The notes under the pieces: model-generated
The model's input: the letters and a program-made list of their open reading frames with translations, nothing else
Told to the model about the DNA's origin: nothing
The model's database searches: none
From: Larkinella humicola
GTDB taxonomy: Bacteria; Bacteroidota; Bacteroidia; Cytophagales; Spirosomataceae
NCBI RefSeq assembly: GCF_008727875.1
Contig: NZ_VTWS01000003.1
Location: 62,001 to 126,000, forward strand
DNA length: 64,000 nt
Reading direction: 5' to 3'
Part shown: piece by piece, positions 18,863-28,028 of the stretch
Layout of the letters: each line of letters begins with the position of its first letter
Numbering within the stretch: the first letter of the stretch is position 1
Translations under genes and position numbers: made by a program

Positions 18863-20022
18863 TTTCCTTCGACCAGGGCTAGTAGTGTTTCCCTAAATCC
18901 GTCTCCGTACCGATCCCACCCGCCCATGCTTTTCACGCACTCGATAGCCGCCACCGACATGCTATCCCGCAAGGCCGGGTCATCAGCCAACTGCATTAAC
19001 TTTTCAGTCATAATCGCCGGATTCCGAATGGGGACAATAAAGCCTTCCTGACCGTCTTTAAATAAATCTTCGGCTCCCGAATTTACACTGGCAATCACCG
19101 GACAGCCGCAGGCCAACGCTTCGCCCTGCACCATGGCCAATCCTTCTTCCAAACTCGGGATGATAAAGACGCTGGCGGTGCTATACATGCGGGGGAGTTG
19201 AACGTTCGGGATCAGGCCCAGAAAAAATACCTTGTCCAGGTTTTGCCCGATCAGCAATTGTTTTATTTCCGATTCAACCGTTCCGATGACGACAAATTCC
19301 TTGTTGGGATGCCGGAGATTCTGGAAGGCATGTAAGGCATACATGAACCCTTTCCGAAGGCACACATTGCCCACCCAGAGTACTTTAAATTTGTCCGTGT
19401 CGGGTTCGGCCACTTTATAAAACCGCTCCAGCCGGGCACCATACGGTATTTTAGAAAGCTTGCTTTCGCGAACGCCCTGATCGATAAATGTTTTCTTTAC
19501 GAACTCAGAAGGAATCGTAATCCGGTCGGCCTGTTCATATTCAATTTCTTCCTTTTCGATCACCCGCGGATCAACTCCCCGAAACGTAAATCCCCAGCGG
19601 GCGTATTCTTCGCGCAGGATTTGATCCTGAAACCGGATGTGGGATGAGCCCCGGTCGCAGATGAAATAACCGTTGTTGTCTTTCGCTTTTTTGCCGGCGT
19701 GCAGCCCATTGCCCGACAAAGCAATCAGGATGGTCGGATGGTCAATTTTGCCGGCCACATATTTATCAATCACCTGTTTATCGATCCATTCCCACTCTTC
19801 CGATAACCACTCCCAGTAATTAATTCCAATCAACCCTCTTTTCATGTAGGGCGTATGAATCCACGGAAATGTCTTTACTTTATCCTTCGGAATGCCCTGC
19901 TCATCTTTTAATTTAAATTTAGGAAAGCCCGTGTATATCCTTTCCAGCAGTCCTAACCGTTCTAATTGTCTTGCGAGGTGGAAGTGATGAAATCTTCCGA
20001 TCGCTAACTGGGTAACCTTCAT
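18859..20022 (-). CDS. GT4 glycosyltransferase
   Basis: A 387-residue GT-B glycosyltransferase. A longer reading frame opens at 20061, but that start lies inside the flippase gene. The ATG at 20022 (MKVTQLAIGRFHHFHLARQL) comes 7 nt after the flippase stop and gives the natural N-terminus, so it is chosen. The donor domain has VLWVGNVCLRKGFMYALHAF and the EX7E motif in PSLEEGLAMVQGEALACGCP. The stop overlaps the polymerase start (ATGA), indicating translational coupling. Sugar specificity unknown. Confidence 0.88.
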   Translation of the reverse strand: MKVTQLAIGRFHHFHLARQLERLGLLERIYTGFPKFKLKDEQGIPKDKVKTFPWIHTPYMKRGLIGINYWEWLSEEWEWIDKQVIDKYVAGKIDHPTILIALSGNGLHAGKKAKDNNGYFICDRGSSHIRFQDQILREEYARWGFTFRGVDPRVIEKEEIEYEQADRITIPSEFVKKTFIDQGVRESKLSKIPYGARLERFYKVAEPDTDKFKVLWVGNVCLRKGFMYALHAFQNLRHPNKEFVVIGTVESEIKQLLIGQNLDKVFFLGLIPNVQLPRMYSTASVFIIPSLEEGLAMVQGEALACGCPVIASVNSGAEDLFKDGQEGFIVPIRNPAIMTEKLMQLADDPALRDSMSVAAIECVKSMGGWDRYGDGFRETLLALVEGK

Positions 20023-20029
20023 GATTGAA

Positions 20030-21574
20030 TTAGGCTGTTTTGCTGTAACAGTACTTGCCAATAACGGGCAAACGACTTAATAATAACAAGGTTTTCTCCA
20101 CCCCGATCTTCGAAAACAGCTCCCAGTATTTCTTGATATTCCAGCATAACGCCACAAAGGAAACGGCCAGATACAACAGGTAATAGTCCGGGAATGCACT
20201 CATCATGATCATGCCAAAAGCCGCTATCAAGACGGATCGGATTGCGATGCCGTATGATTGGTTCGGCCAACGCATGTGATGAGACTGGAGCCATTTTCTG
20301 GCGTAATACTGGAACCCAATAGCGGCTGCGATTTCGGCGGTTAATAGCGAGATACCGGCACCGACGATGCTGATTTGGGGAACGAGAAAAAAGATACCGG
20401 CGATAACGATCAGTGACGAGACCAGCGAAATGCCCATTTGCAATTTGAGCAAATTATTCCCGGTGACAATCGCGGTGGCCGGTTGGGCGATGCCGTACAC
20501 CAGCACACTCAACGACAGCGTAGCGAACAGATAAGGATCGTAAACGATCTGGCCTTTCGTCCACATCGTAAACAGGAAAGGAGCCAGGGCATGGATCACC
20601 AGCACGGAAGGAGCCAGAACGGCTACCACCACCAGCCAGATGCTGTCGAAAGCGACCTGCATGCGTTCCTGGTCCTTGGTATGAAGAAACCGCATCAGCT
20701 CCGGCATTAGCGGGTTGGTAATGGTAGACAGCCCCTGCAAGGCCACATTGGCACCGGTTCGCATCGTTACGAAAGCCGCCAGACTGGCTGCGCCCACCAG
20801 GGGCGACAGCAACAGCCGAACGCCCTGCTGTTTGAAGTTTTCCAGAAAATACCGGCCCGACAACGTAATGGAGGTAACGTATTTTTCGAAGCCCACCCGC
20901 ACAGAAGCCGTCGTCATTTGAATGCTTTCCCGTTTTAACAGCGTATTGGTATCCAGAAATTGAATGAACATGATCGCCAGTGACCCCACGGAAGCCGCGA
21001 TGGTAACCCCCAGTAAGTCGGCCCCATTTACGATAAAAATAACCGTAATAAGTGCGGTAAGAATGGACGAAATCACGTTCCACCATTCCATCCGGGGATA
21101 GTAGCCAAAGGGATTTAAGGCTCTGAAAAACAGCCCAATAATATTAGAACCTATCCACGTAACCCATTGCAATAAGAGCGACCAGCCAACCTGATCTCTA
21201 AAGCCCGGATTATTGATGCTTTTTTCGTTGAATAAAAACTCGATATGGCTGTAGAAGGCGATGTAGTATAAAATGGAGAGTTCCAGAACACTCAGGATCA
21301 GAATGACACTGACCCCGGACCAAAGCAGGGAGGCAATCCGGGGGCGGTTGGTCGTGCCTAATTTCAGAAATTCGAACTGTAAAAAATCGCTGTAGCCTCT
21401 CCCCAGGGTGTTTAAAACATTGATCAGTGCCTGAATGGCGATGTATACCCCATAGGTTTGAATGTCCCAATAGCTCAGAAAGATGGGAACAAGAGCCACC
21501 TGAGTGAGCATAGTAACCCCAATTCTGGCCCAGGAAGCCGCTGTACCTGAAATCAGTCGTTTAGTGGTTGACAT
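20030..21574 (-). CDS. Wzx-like repeat-unit flippase
   Basis: A 514-residue membrane protein with around twelve to fourteen hydrophobic segments spread evenly. It begins MSTTKRLISGTAASWARIGV, a typical opening of polysaccharide biosynthesis (MATE-like/Wzx) transporters. It would flip the undecaprenyl-linked repeat unit across the inner membrane for polymerisation by the neighbouring Wzy-like protein. It is preceded by the SGNH gene with a 55-nt gap and followed 7 nt later by a GT4 gene. Family assignment is by topology, opening residues and context. Confidence 0.83.
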   Translation of the reverse strand: MSTTKRLISGTAASWARIGVTMLTQVALVPIFLSYWDIQTYGVYIAIQALINVLNTLGRGYSDFLQFEFLKLGTTNRPRIASLLWSGVSVILILSVLELSILYYIAFYSHIEFLFNEKSINNPGFRDQVGWSLLLQWVTWIGSNIIGLFFRALNPFGYYPRMEWWNVISSILTALITVIFIVNGADLLGVTIAASVGSLAIMFIQFLDTNTLLKRESIQMTTASVRVGFEKYVTSITLSGRYFLENFKQQGVRLLLSPLVGAASLAAFVTMRTGANVALQGLSTITNPLMPELMRFLHTKDQERMQVAFDSIWLVVVAVLAPSVLVIHALAPFLFTMWTKGQIVYDPYLFATLSLSVLVYGIAQPATAIVTGNNLLKLQMGISLVSSLIVIAGIFFLVPQISIVGAGISLLTAEIAAAIGFQYYARKWLQSHHMRWPNQSYGIAIRSVLIAAFGMIMMSAFPDYYLLYLAVSFVALCWNIKKYWELFSKIGVEKTLLLLSRLPVIGKYCYSKTA

Positions 21575-21629
21575 AAATGGGATTGCTCATCATGGATTAG
21601 ATTCAAAAACTTCTCTTAGCACGCCTTCT

Positions 21630-22535
21630 TTACAGCTTTAATTCCGACTGAATGATGGGCAATAAATCCTTCGCTAACGCTTTTTGTCCCTTGCTGTTCA
21701 AATGAATCTCATCGTTGAACATGTCGAAGTCCATACGGTTGATGCGCATCGGAATGTGATTTTTTTGGCAGAATTCTTCAATCACCAAGCCGCCCCGGTC
21801 AACGGTATTTTTCGTCAGTTCCGACTGAGAGCGGTGTAAATACAGAAAGAACGGTATATTTAACTGCCTGGCAATACTGTCTAAATCGGCAAACCCTTTG
21901 ACCAGATTTTCGGGTTTTTCAGCGGTTTTTTCCTCTTTCGTAGCGGGCTCTTCGGATCTGAAGTAGCGATCTTCTACGGTGGCCCACGCTTTTACGACCA
22001 ATTTGGGCCAGGCAAATGCGTCATTTTTATCCGGATGCGTTGACGTTACGCCTACAATGGGCTGAAAAGTCATCGGGTCGAATGCGTCGCCACTATTGGC
22101 CACCATCAGAATCATATCGGCACCGAACACCCCGAATTTCTTTAAATAAGCCACCACATTATCGGGCGACCAGGTCTTGTCACTGATGTTCAATACGCGT
22201 ACTTTTTTACCGTATTTCCGCAGCAATTCCTTTTCAACCAGGGTGCTGGCCAAGCTATCCTGATCGATGGAATTACCGCCGTTGATGATCGAGTCGCCCA
22301 CCAATAAAACCACGAGTGTATCGGTTTTGGCAATCGGTGCGCTGCGCATGGAGAATTCATTGGTGGTAAATCGATTCCGGTAAATCCTGACATCCTGATT
22401 GGGTTTTAGCAGGTATTCATACTCGCTACTGGCGTCGTAGAGGGGATAATTGGTTAATCCATAATAGCGACCGGCCAGCTCCACCAGCAGCAGAAAGAGA
22501 CAAAAAACAAGGGCCGCCAGAGCTATTTTTTTCAT
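21630..22535 (-). CDS. Membrane-anchored SGNH/GDSL-like hydrolase
   Basis: A 301-residue protein with one N-terminal membrane segment (LAALVFCLFLLLVELAG), then an extracytoplasmic domain. The block-I serine is in LLVGDSIINGG near residue 80. The probable catalytic Asp/His pair is in DEIHLNSKGQ near 280. An Asn in MVANSGDAF near 145 may serve the oxyanion hole. SGNH proteins in EPS loci usually remove or transfer acetyl groups, so a role in trimming or acylating the polymer in the periplasm is inferred. A charged low-complexity insert (EEPATKEEKTAEKPE) sits near residue 195-210. Confidence 0.72.
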   Translation of the reverse strand: MKKIALAALVFCLFLLLVELAGRYYGLTNYPLYDASSEYEYLLKPNQDVRIYRNRFTTNEFSMRSAPIAKTDTLVVLLVGDSIINGGNSIDQDSLASTLVEKELLRKYGKKVRVLNISDKTWSPDNVVAYLKKFGVFGADMILMVANSGDAFDPMTFQPIVGVTSTHPDKNDAFAWPKLVVKAWATVEDRYFRSEEPATKEEKTAEKPENLVKGFADLDSIARQLNIPFFLYLHRSQSELTKNTVDRGGLVIEEFCQKNHIPMRINRMDFDMFNDEIHLNSKGQKALAKDLLPIIQSELKL

Positions 22536-22718
22536 GAATTGACAGACTATTTTGAGCTATGCTTCCAGCCCTTTATTCTGATTTTTTCCGCTTAAACGGT
22601 GTACGTATGTACTGACATACCGGCGGTTTTGATACGGCTTCGCCCTTTCAGTCCCAGGTTGAACCTAACTCGCAGCACTTCAGGGTAGTCAGAAATTGCA
22701 GGGGCTCAAACGTGGCCT

Positions 22719-23198
22719 TCAAGCCGTAACCAGCGTTCTCGATAAATCAACCTTTATAACCATTTGCAGCGAATCGATAAACACTTGCAGTGTTTTCCCC
22801 TGCTGGTTCATTACGTTGCCTTCGGTATTCTGAAAACAGCCGGATTTTATTTTGATGCGGTCGGAGGATGAGAAAGTCTCGACCTGAATGTGGTTGTTAT
22901 CGGTCTCATTGAGCATTCGTCGGATGATCTCGATTTCGGAGTCCCGAACCACGGCGGGTTTATTCATCCAGAACAGGTAACGAACAATTCCGGGAACCCC
23001 AAATACCTGGGCGCGTTGCTGTTCTTCCAGATTTACAAAGCAATAGGACCGGAAAAGCGGTTCTTCCACGGTTTTGGTCCGGTCCGACCACTTTCGTTTG
23101 GTTTTAACCAGTGGACAATACACTTCGATACCGCGCTCTTTCAACTTGTCCGCCACCACCTTTTCGGTTCGGGACTTTGTATACAATACGTACCAGGA
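22719..23198 (-). CDS. UpxY/NusG-like transcription antiterminator
   Basis: A 159-residue NusG paralogue. The NGN domain opens WYVLYTKSRTEKVVADKLKE and continues with KTKRKWSDRTKTVEEPLFRS and a YCFVNLEE strand; a shortened KOW-like end follows. A longer frame opens at 23249, but the ATG at 23198 is chosen. It follows the stop of the sugar transferase by 25 nt and starts exactly at the family's N-terminus (MSWYVLYTK). In Bacteroides, UpxY proteins let RNA polymerase read through long capsule operons. Here it lies inside the operon, third from the wza end, and most likely supports transcription of the 20-kb run downstream. Confidence 0.87.
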   Translation of the reverse strand, partial: SWYVLYTKSRTEKVVADKLKERGIEVYCPLVKTKRKWSDRTKTVEEPLFRSYCFVNLEEQQRAQVFGVPGIVRYLFWMNKPAVVRDSEIEIIRRMLNETDNNHIQVETFSSSDRIKIKSGCFQNTEGNVMNQQGKTLQVFIDSLQMVIKVDLSRTLVTA

Positions 23199-23223
23199 CA
23201 TAGGCTTGCAAAGGATTATCCCG

Positions 23224-23892
23224 TTACCAGGCGTTCTTATTTTCACCAACCATGGCCTTCACCGTCAGCCAGCAAATCCAGAGATCGAACAGAATAGACT
23301 TTTTCCGGTTGTAGAAGCGGTCGTATCTGACCCGGTGGCGCATTTTCATCACATGGTCAATTTCACCCCGGTACCCATTGATCTGGGCCAGTCCGGTGAT
23401 CCCCGGTTTCACGCGGTAGCGTTTCCGGTATTCCGGCATCGTATTCCAGAATTGCGCACTGTGTTGAATGGCATGGGGCCGCGGGCCGACAATGCTCATG
23501 TCGCCGATGAGCACATTGATGAATTGCGGCATCTCGTCCAGATTGGTTTTTCGCAGGAACCGCCCGATCGGGGTGATCCGCTCATCGTTTCGCTTTGCCT
23601 GTTTGAAGGAGTCTGCCGGATTGTGCGTCATCGTCCTGAATTTCAGACAATTGAAAGAAGCCCCGCGGTATCCGGTGCGCTTTTGGATGAAGAGAATGGG
23701 GCCGGGAGAACCCAATTTGATCAGCAATCCAATCAATGGGATCATCCAGATCAGAATACATACAGTAACCAGAAAACTCAGGCAAACATCGAATGCCCTC
23801 TTTCCAAAATACCGGTATGTAAAATCACTGCGTCGGTTTCGTTCCTCCGCATAGACATAAAGAGTTTGGTATTGTGAGTTAAGGCTTAGCAT
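23224..23892 (-). CDS. Initiating sugar-phosphate transferase (ExoY/WcaJ C-terminal type)
   Basis: A 222-residue polyprenyl-phosphate sugar-1-phosphate transferase, which starts repeat-unit synthesis by loading the first sugar-P onto undecaprenyl phosphate. One membrane segment (about 32-55) follows KRAFDVCLSFLV. The catalytic domain shows FRTMTH, LDEMPQFINVLIGDMSIVGP and KPGITGLAQINGYRGEID. The protein is the short form: it has no N-terminal four-helix and CoA-binding-like region as in full WcaJ. It lies between the wzc-like gene (128-nt gap) and the UpxY gene. Confidence 0.92.
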   Translation of the reverse strand: MLSLNSQYQTLYVYAEERNRRSDFTYRYFGKRAFDVCLSFLVTVCILIWMIPLIGLLIKLGSPGPILFIQKRTGYRGASFNCLKFRTMTHNPADSFKQAKRNDERITPIGRFLRKTNLDEMPQFINVLIGDMSIVGPRPHAIQHSAQFWNTMPEYRKRYRVKPGITGLAQINGYRGEIDHVMKMRHRVRYDRFYNRKKSILFDLWICWLTVKAMVGENKNAW

Positions 23893-24020
23893 ATTGCTTT
23901 TAACTGTCTAATTCGGGTTCGTTATAGGAGAATGACGGTTTTGAAATCCGTCGAAGGTGGTTGTCATGCCATCAACAAAGCCCGCGGTTGGTGGCTTTGC
24001 GTTCTTAAAAGGTCGTCGGA

Positions 24021-26363
24021 TTAGGTTTTTCGGTGTTTTCCCTTGCCACCCTGCTGGTTTGGATCCGAACCTCCATAATATTCGCCGTAGCCATAATTAT
24101 AGTAATGCGAATCGCCTTCTCCAATGGCGTTCAGGACAATGCTTAAATTCTGGAATCGCTGTTCTTTGTACAGGGCGTCCACCATTTTCAGGTGATTTTT
24201 GGGCGTATGGTCGTGCCGGATCATAAACAGGGTAACATCGGCAAACGGCGCAATTACCTGCGAGTCGGTTACCAGCCCAACGGGTGGTGAATCGACCAGA
24301 ATGTAGTCGAACCGTTGCCGCAATTCGCGAAAGAGCTGGCCCAAACGGGGCGAGCTCAACAACTCTGCCGGGTTCGACAGAAGCGGCCCCGCCGTAATGA
24401 TGAAGTAGTTGTTGTATCCCATGATGGGCTGAAGCAGCTCATCGATCGTCGCTTCTCCCAGCAGGTAATTACTGATGCCGGCGAGGTTTTCCATGTGCAG
24501 GCTCTTGTGCAGTTGCGGTTTCCGCAGGTCCATCTCCAGGATAACCGTCGTCCGTTCCACCATCGCCAGACTGGCCCCCAGGTTGAGGGAAATGAACGAT
24601 TTGCCTTCCCCACTGATGCAGGAAGTGAACAGCAATACCTGGCTGCGCTGTTCTTCCCCTTTCAGAAAATGCAGATTCGTCCGCAAGGCCCGAATCTGCT
24701 CCCCAATCACGGAGCGCATCCTCGGTTTGAAAACCAGGTTGTCGCTGGACATTTTACTGCCCTTCACAATCTCGCCCAAAATGGGAACCTGCGTGAATTC
24801 CTCCACGTCAGAGCGTCGCATAACCCGGTCATTGAGAGCGGATTTCAGTTCAATAAAGCCGATGGGCAACACCAGGCCGATGCAACCGAAGATCAAAAAG
24901 ATGGACGTTTTCACCGGTGCAATCGGCCCTTCGTCCGTGCGCGCGGCATCCACAATCCGGCTGTCGGAAACCGTTGAAGCCGCCGACAAAGCGGTTTCTT
25001 CCCGTTTTTGAAGCAGATAGGTATACAGCCCGTTTTTAATGACCTGCTGCCGGGTAATGTTGAGCAGTGTCCGCTCCTTCCCCGGAACGGTCCGGATCAT
25101 GCCTTCCAACCGCCGGTTATTCGCCAGCAGATGGGTACGGCCGCTGGTCAACTGCTGCCGCATCGTCCGGATATTTTCGTTGATGCTGCCTTTGATGGTT
25201 CTGATCTGGCTGTCGATCGACTGGAGCATGGGGCTGTTGCTGGCCATCATGCGCGACATTTCATCGCGTTTCAGTTCGAGTTCCGATACTTTCGTGAGCA
25301 AGCCGTTCAGGGTCGGGTCGTTTAATCCGATGGTGGCGGGGGCCACGCTTTTGTCACCAATCTGTTTGGCCACGTAGCGTTCAATATCCGCCAAACCGCT
25401 CAACCGCATGTTTACCTCGTTCAACTGAGCATCATTTTCCTTGACAGTCATCAGGAAGGTCTGGGCCTGGATGCTCAGATCCGTAATGCCTTCGGTCGAT
25501 TTGTAGGTTTCGACTTCCTGTTCCACTTTCGATAGCTCACCGGCAATCAGGCTCAGCCGTTCTTCAATGAAGTGGAGCATGTTATTGGCGTCTTTGTTTT
25601 TATCAAAAACCGCTTCCTTGCTGTAGGCATTGACCAGTTGGTTCAGGATCGCTTCCGCTTTGTCCGGCACGGTTTCTTCCATGCTAAGCTCCAGCACATT
25701 GGACTCCTTGGCTGCCGGTTCAACGCTCAGTTTATTCAGATAGCTGTTGACGGCTCTCGAGTGCGTCGCCACCGACACCAGCACGGGTGGTGTGCTGGCC
25801 GAGACGGGCTTGAGGGCAAATACGCGAAGCAGCCCGTAAGGCGTTTTGATATTTTGGTTAAACGGATAGGAGTAACCGTTTAACAGAAACGTTTTTTCGT
25901 CTACGAATGTAAACGTCAACTCGGTGGAAAACAGGCTCGGATGTTCTTTTTCAACCAGTAACCGGATGGGCGATTCTCCGTAGATTTCCTTGTTGTATGT
26001 TTTGGTAGGGTGATAGTACTGAACGTCGAGTCCCAGACTTTTCACCACCCGGTCCATCAGGGTGTAGGACTTAAGAATCTCGATCTGGTCGTCGATGCTG
26101 ACGTTCTTAGTAAAAAGCGAGAGTTCCTTCATCAGGTTCTCGGCGGCAACGCCCCCTTTCTTTTCGTCTTTGATCAGCAAACTCGCATGTACCCTGAAAA
26201 CCTGCGGTTGATACAGCAGATACACGTAAGCCGCACCGAGCATGACAACACAGGAAAGCATGAACCACGGCCAGAAACGCAAATACCGCATGAGGGTGGC
26301 CCGTAGATTTGGCTGTGGTGCTATTTCATAGGCCTGATAAGGCGTGTATGAGTTATTTACCAT
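24021..26363 (-). CDS. Wzc-like polysaccharide co-polymerase and tyrosine autokinase
   Basis: Inner-membrane protein of 780 residues that controls chain length and export. It has an N-terminal Wzz-type domain with a first membrane segment near 32-50 and long coiled-coil helices at about 230-450. A second membrane segment lies near 480-500, and a cytoplasmic BY-kinase domain follows. Walker A is SGEGKSF near 584, Walker A' is ILEMDLRKPQ near 607, and Walker B is YILVDSPPVG near 688. The C-terminus carries a tyrosine cluster (HYYNYGYGEYYGG), the usual autophosphorylation tail. It starts 4 nt after the wza-like stop. It is one of three such proteins in the window. Confidence 0.93.
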   Translation of the reverse strand: MVNNSYTPYQAYEIAPQPNLRATLMRYLRFWPWFMLSCVVMLGAAYVYLLYQPQVFRVHASLLIKDEKKGGVAAENLMKELSLFTKNVSIDDQIEILKSYTLMDRVVKSLGLDVQYYHPTKTYNKEIYGESPIRLLVEKEHPSLFSTELTFTFVDEKTFLLNGYSYPFNQNIKTPYGLLRVFALKPVSASTPPVLVSVATHSRAVNSYLNKLSVEPAAKESNVLELSMEETVPDKAEAILNQLVNAYSKEAVFDKNKDANNMLHFIEERLSLIAGELSKVEQEVETYKSTEGITDLSIQAQTFLMTVKENDAQLNEVNMRLSGLADIERYVAKQIGDKSVAPATIGLNDPTLNGLLTKVSELELKRDEMSRMMASNSPMLQSIDSQIRTIKGSINENIRTMRQQLTSGRTHLLANNRRLEGMIRTVPGKERTLLNITRQQVIKNGLYTYLLQKREETALSAASTVSDSRIVDAARTDEGPIAPVKTSIFLIFGCIGLVLPIGFIELKSALNDRVMRRSDVEEFTQVPILGEIVKGSKMSSDNLVFKPRMRSVIGEQIRALRTNLHFLKGEEQRSQVLLFTSCISGEGKSFISLNLGASLAMVERTTVILEMDLRKPQLHKSLHMENLAGISNYLLGEATIDELLQPIMGYNNYFIITAGPLLSNPAELLSSPRLGQLFRELRQRFDYILVDSPPVGLVTDSQVIAPFADVTLFMIRHDHTPKNHLKMVDALYKEQRFQNLSIVLNAIGEGDSHYYNYGYGEYYGGSDPNQQGGKGKHRKT

Positions 26364-26367
26364 AGTA

Positions 26368-27156
26368 TTAACGCGTTACAACAATGGCTATGATCGAAAG
26401 CGCACTGAGGATAATGGGTACTAACTGATAGTTCCGGTCTGCATTGGCAATACGGGCCTTACCGGGTTCAACATACACGATATCGTTAGGATGCAGGTAA
26501 TAGAATGGCGAGCGAAACAAATCCCGCCGGGTCAAGTCAACGCGGTTAAACGTCCGTTGCCCATTTTCTTCGCGAATGACTAAAATGTTCGTACGCTGTC
26601 CGAAAATGGTAATATCACCCGCCAGCCCCAGGGCCTCGGGCAACGTAACGCGCTCATTGGGAATGGTGAAGAGAGAGGGTCGGGCCACTTCTCCCGTGAC
26701 GGAAATCTGAAAGCTCAGGTTTCTGACATTCACCGTTGGTTCTTTCAGGTAATCGAGCAATTTCTGCCGGATCTGTTTGGCGGCCTGGCTGCTGGTGAGC
26801 CCCTGGACGGTCACTTTGCCGATCAGAGGCAATTCAATCTGCCCTTCTTCGCTAACCAGATAACCGGTCACGTAGGGCATGGGGGTTGTGGCGGAACTCT
26901 GCCCGGCCATCGCCGTGATGGAGGTATAGGGATTGAACAGAGCCGTGGCCTCCGGGCTAAAGCTGCTCACTTGAACAGACAACACATCGCCTACTTTGAT
27001 GGTCGCTACATACCGTGGCGAAAGAGCAATGGTGTCTTTATCATTGCCGCTTTTCTGATACAGCACTAACTTCTTACTCGATATGCAACTCGTCAGGAAA
27101 ACACACAAACCCAACACCCAAATCCCACCCCGAACACCCAGTTTACATTGATTCAT
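26368..27156 (-). CDS. Wza-like polysaccharide export lipoprotein
   Basis: Outer-membrane exporter subunit of 262 residues. It has a lipoprotein signal with lipobox LTSC near residue 24. The Poly_export domain follows (IKVGDVLSVQVSSFSPEATA), then a SLBB-like region with GYLVSEEGQIELPLIGKVTV and VTGEVARPSLFTIPNERVTL. A C-terminal hydrophobic segment (LVPIILSALSIIAIVV) is typical of the Bacteroidota version. It is the first gene of the leftward EPS operon, and its long AT-rich upstream region probably holds the operon promoter. It would form the channel with the adjacent Wzc-like protein. Confidence 0.92.
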   Translation of the reverse strand: MNQCKLGVRGGIWVLGLCVFLTSCISSKKLVLYQKSGNDKDTIALSPRYVATIKVGDVLSVQVSSFSPEATALFNPYTSITAMAGQSSATTPMPYVTGYLVSEEGQIELPLIGKVTVQGLTSSQAAKQIRQKLLDYLKEPTVNVRNLSFQISVTGEVARPSLFTIPNERVTLPEALGLAGDITIFGQRTNILVIREENGQRTFNRVDLTRRDLFRSPFYYLHPNDIVYVEPGKARIANADRNYQLVPIILSALSIIAIVVTR

Positions 27157-28028
27157 ACCGTCACTTTAATAAAAATAATGATACTGATTCTGCAAATAAC
27201 CGGACTGCTACTGCCAGACTAACTCATCCACTTCGCTAACAAGACATTGTCCTTGTCAAAAAGTTTTGCAAGTTAAGTAAAATTACTCAATTCAAAAAAC
27301 GAAAACAATTTACACGGCCTGACGTTTCGGGGTACTCTTCGGGTTGCATGATCCTTGCGGTAAAGTCTCTAGATGCCATTACCGCTTCTGATGAAAGCAA
27401 CTGCATTACAAAAATAATACTTATAAATTGAATAAAAATAGAATTTAATTTCGCAAATACTTTAGGTATTTGCGTGATCTCCTTTATCAGACACATGATT
27501 TAAGAATTCCCAACTACTTTGATCGCAGAATCGACTACCGTTCCGTAAATGGTAAAAAACTAAACATTACTCAAGTTTTTACGGGAATATAATTTCTACA
27601 AATTGTGCTAACCCTGTGGAGGTATGTAGTATTTATAACCATTTTATTTGCTTGTACAATGATAATACCTTACCTTGTATCGTATAAAGTAACCGTCCTA
27701 TTTAACAGACAAAGAAATCCAATGAATTTTATTCATTTGGATTCTCTTACTTTATTATATGGCAGTGGTTTTTTTGTGCGATAATTCTAACCGGGCCGGA
27801 TTAGCAAGTCTTCCGGCGCAAACGCATCGCTCCCGATGCACGAAGTGACCGGACCAAATGGGGCCTTTTTAGAGGAACAGAAGGAAAGGTTTTCGGGTCG
27901 GTCAGCCTGCCCGGTTTACGTTTTGCTGGTAAACTGAAAATATTTTTGATGAAGAAAGGAAACGGAAAAGCGGCAACGGCCTGATCAGAAAACCGGGCGG
28001 TTGCGTCCAAGCCAGCTACCGGATTGCT
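27157..28028 (-). other. Intergenic region upstream of the EPS operon
   Basis: About 870 nt with no convincing gene; two 69-codon frames were rejected. Base composition drops sharply to AT-rich between about 27240 and 27780, as expected for a promoter and leader region of the EPS operon that starts at 27156. A small perfect hairpin (GCATCG-CTCC-CGATGC) lies at 27824-27839, near the 3' end of the beta-helix gene, without a clear T-run. No exact TAnnTTTG element was found close to the wza start. Confidence 0.5.

Noticed and set aside
20023-20061. Upstream start adding MASTVTAKQPNSI to the GT4 gene
   Set aside because: It lies inside the flippase gene; the ATG at 20022 follows the flippase stop and matches the family N-terminus.
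27287-27496. 69-codon minus-strand frame upstream of wza
   Set aside because: It lies in an AT-rich promoter-like region, with no family resemblance.
27801-28010. 69-codon minus-strand frame after the beta-helix gene
   Set aside because: Arg/Pro/Phe-rich with no domain; probably chance.
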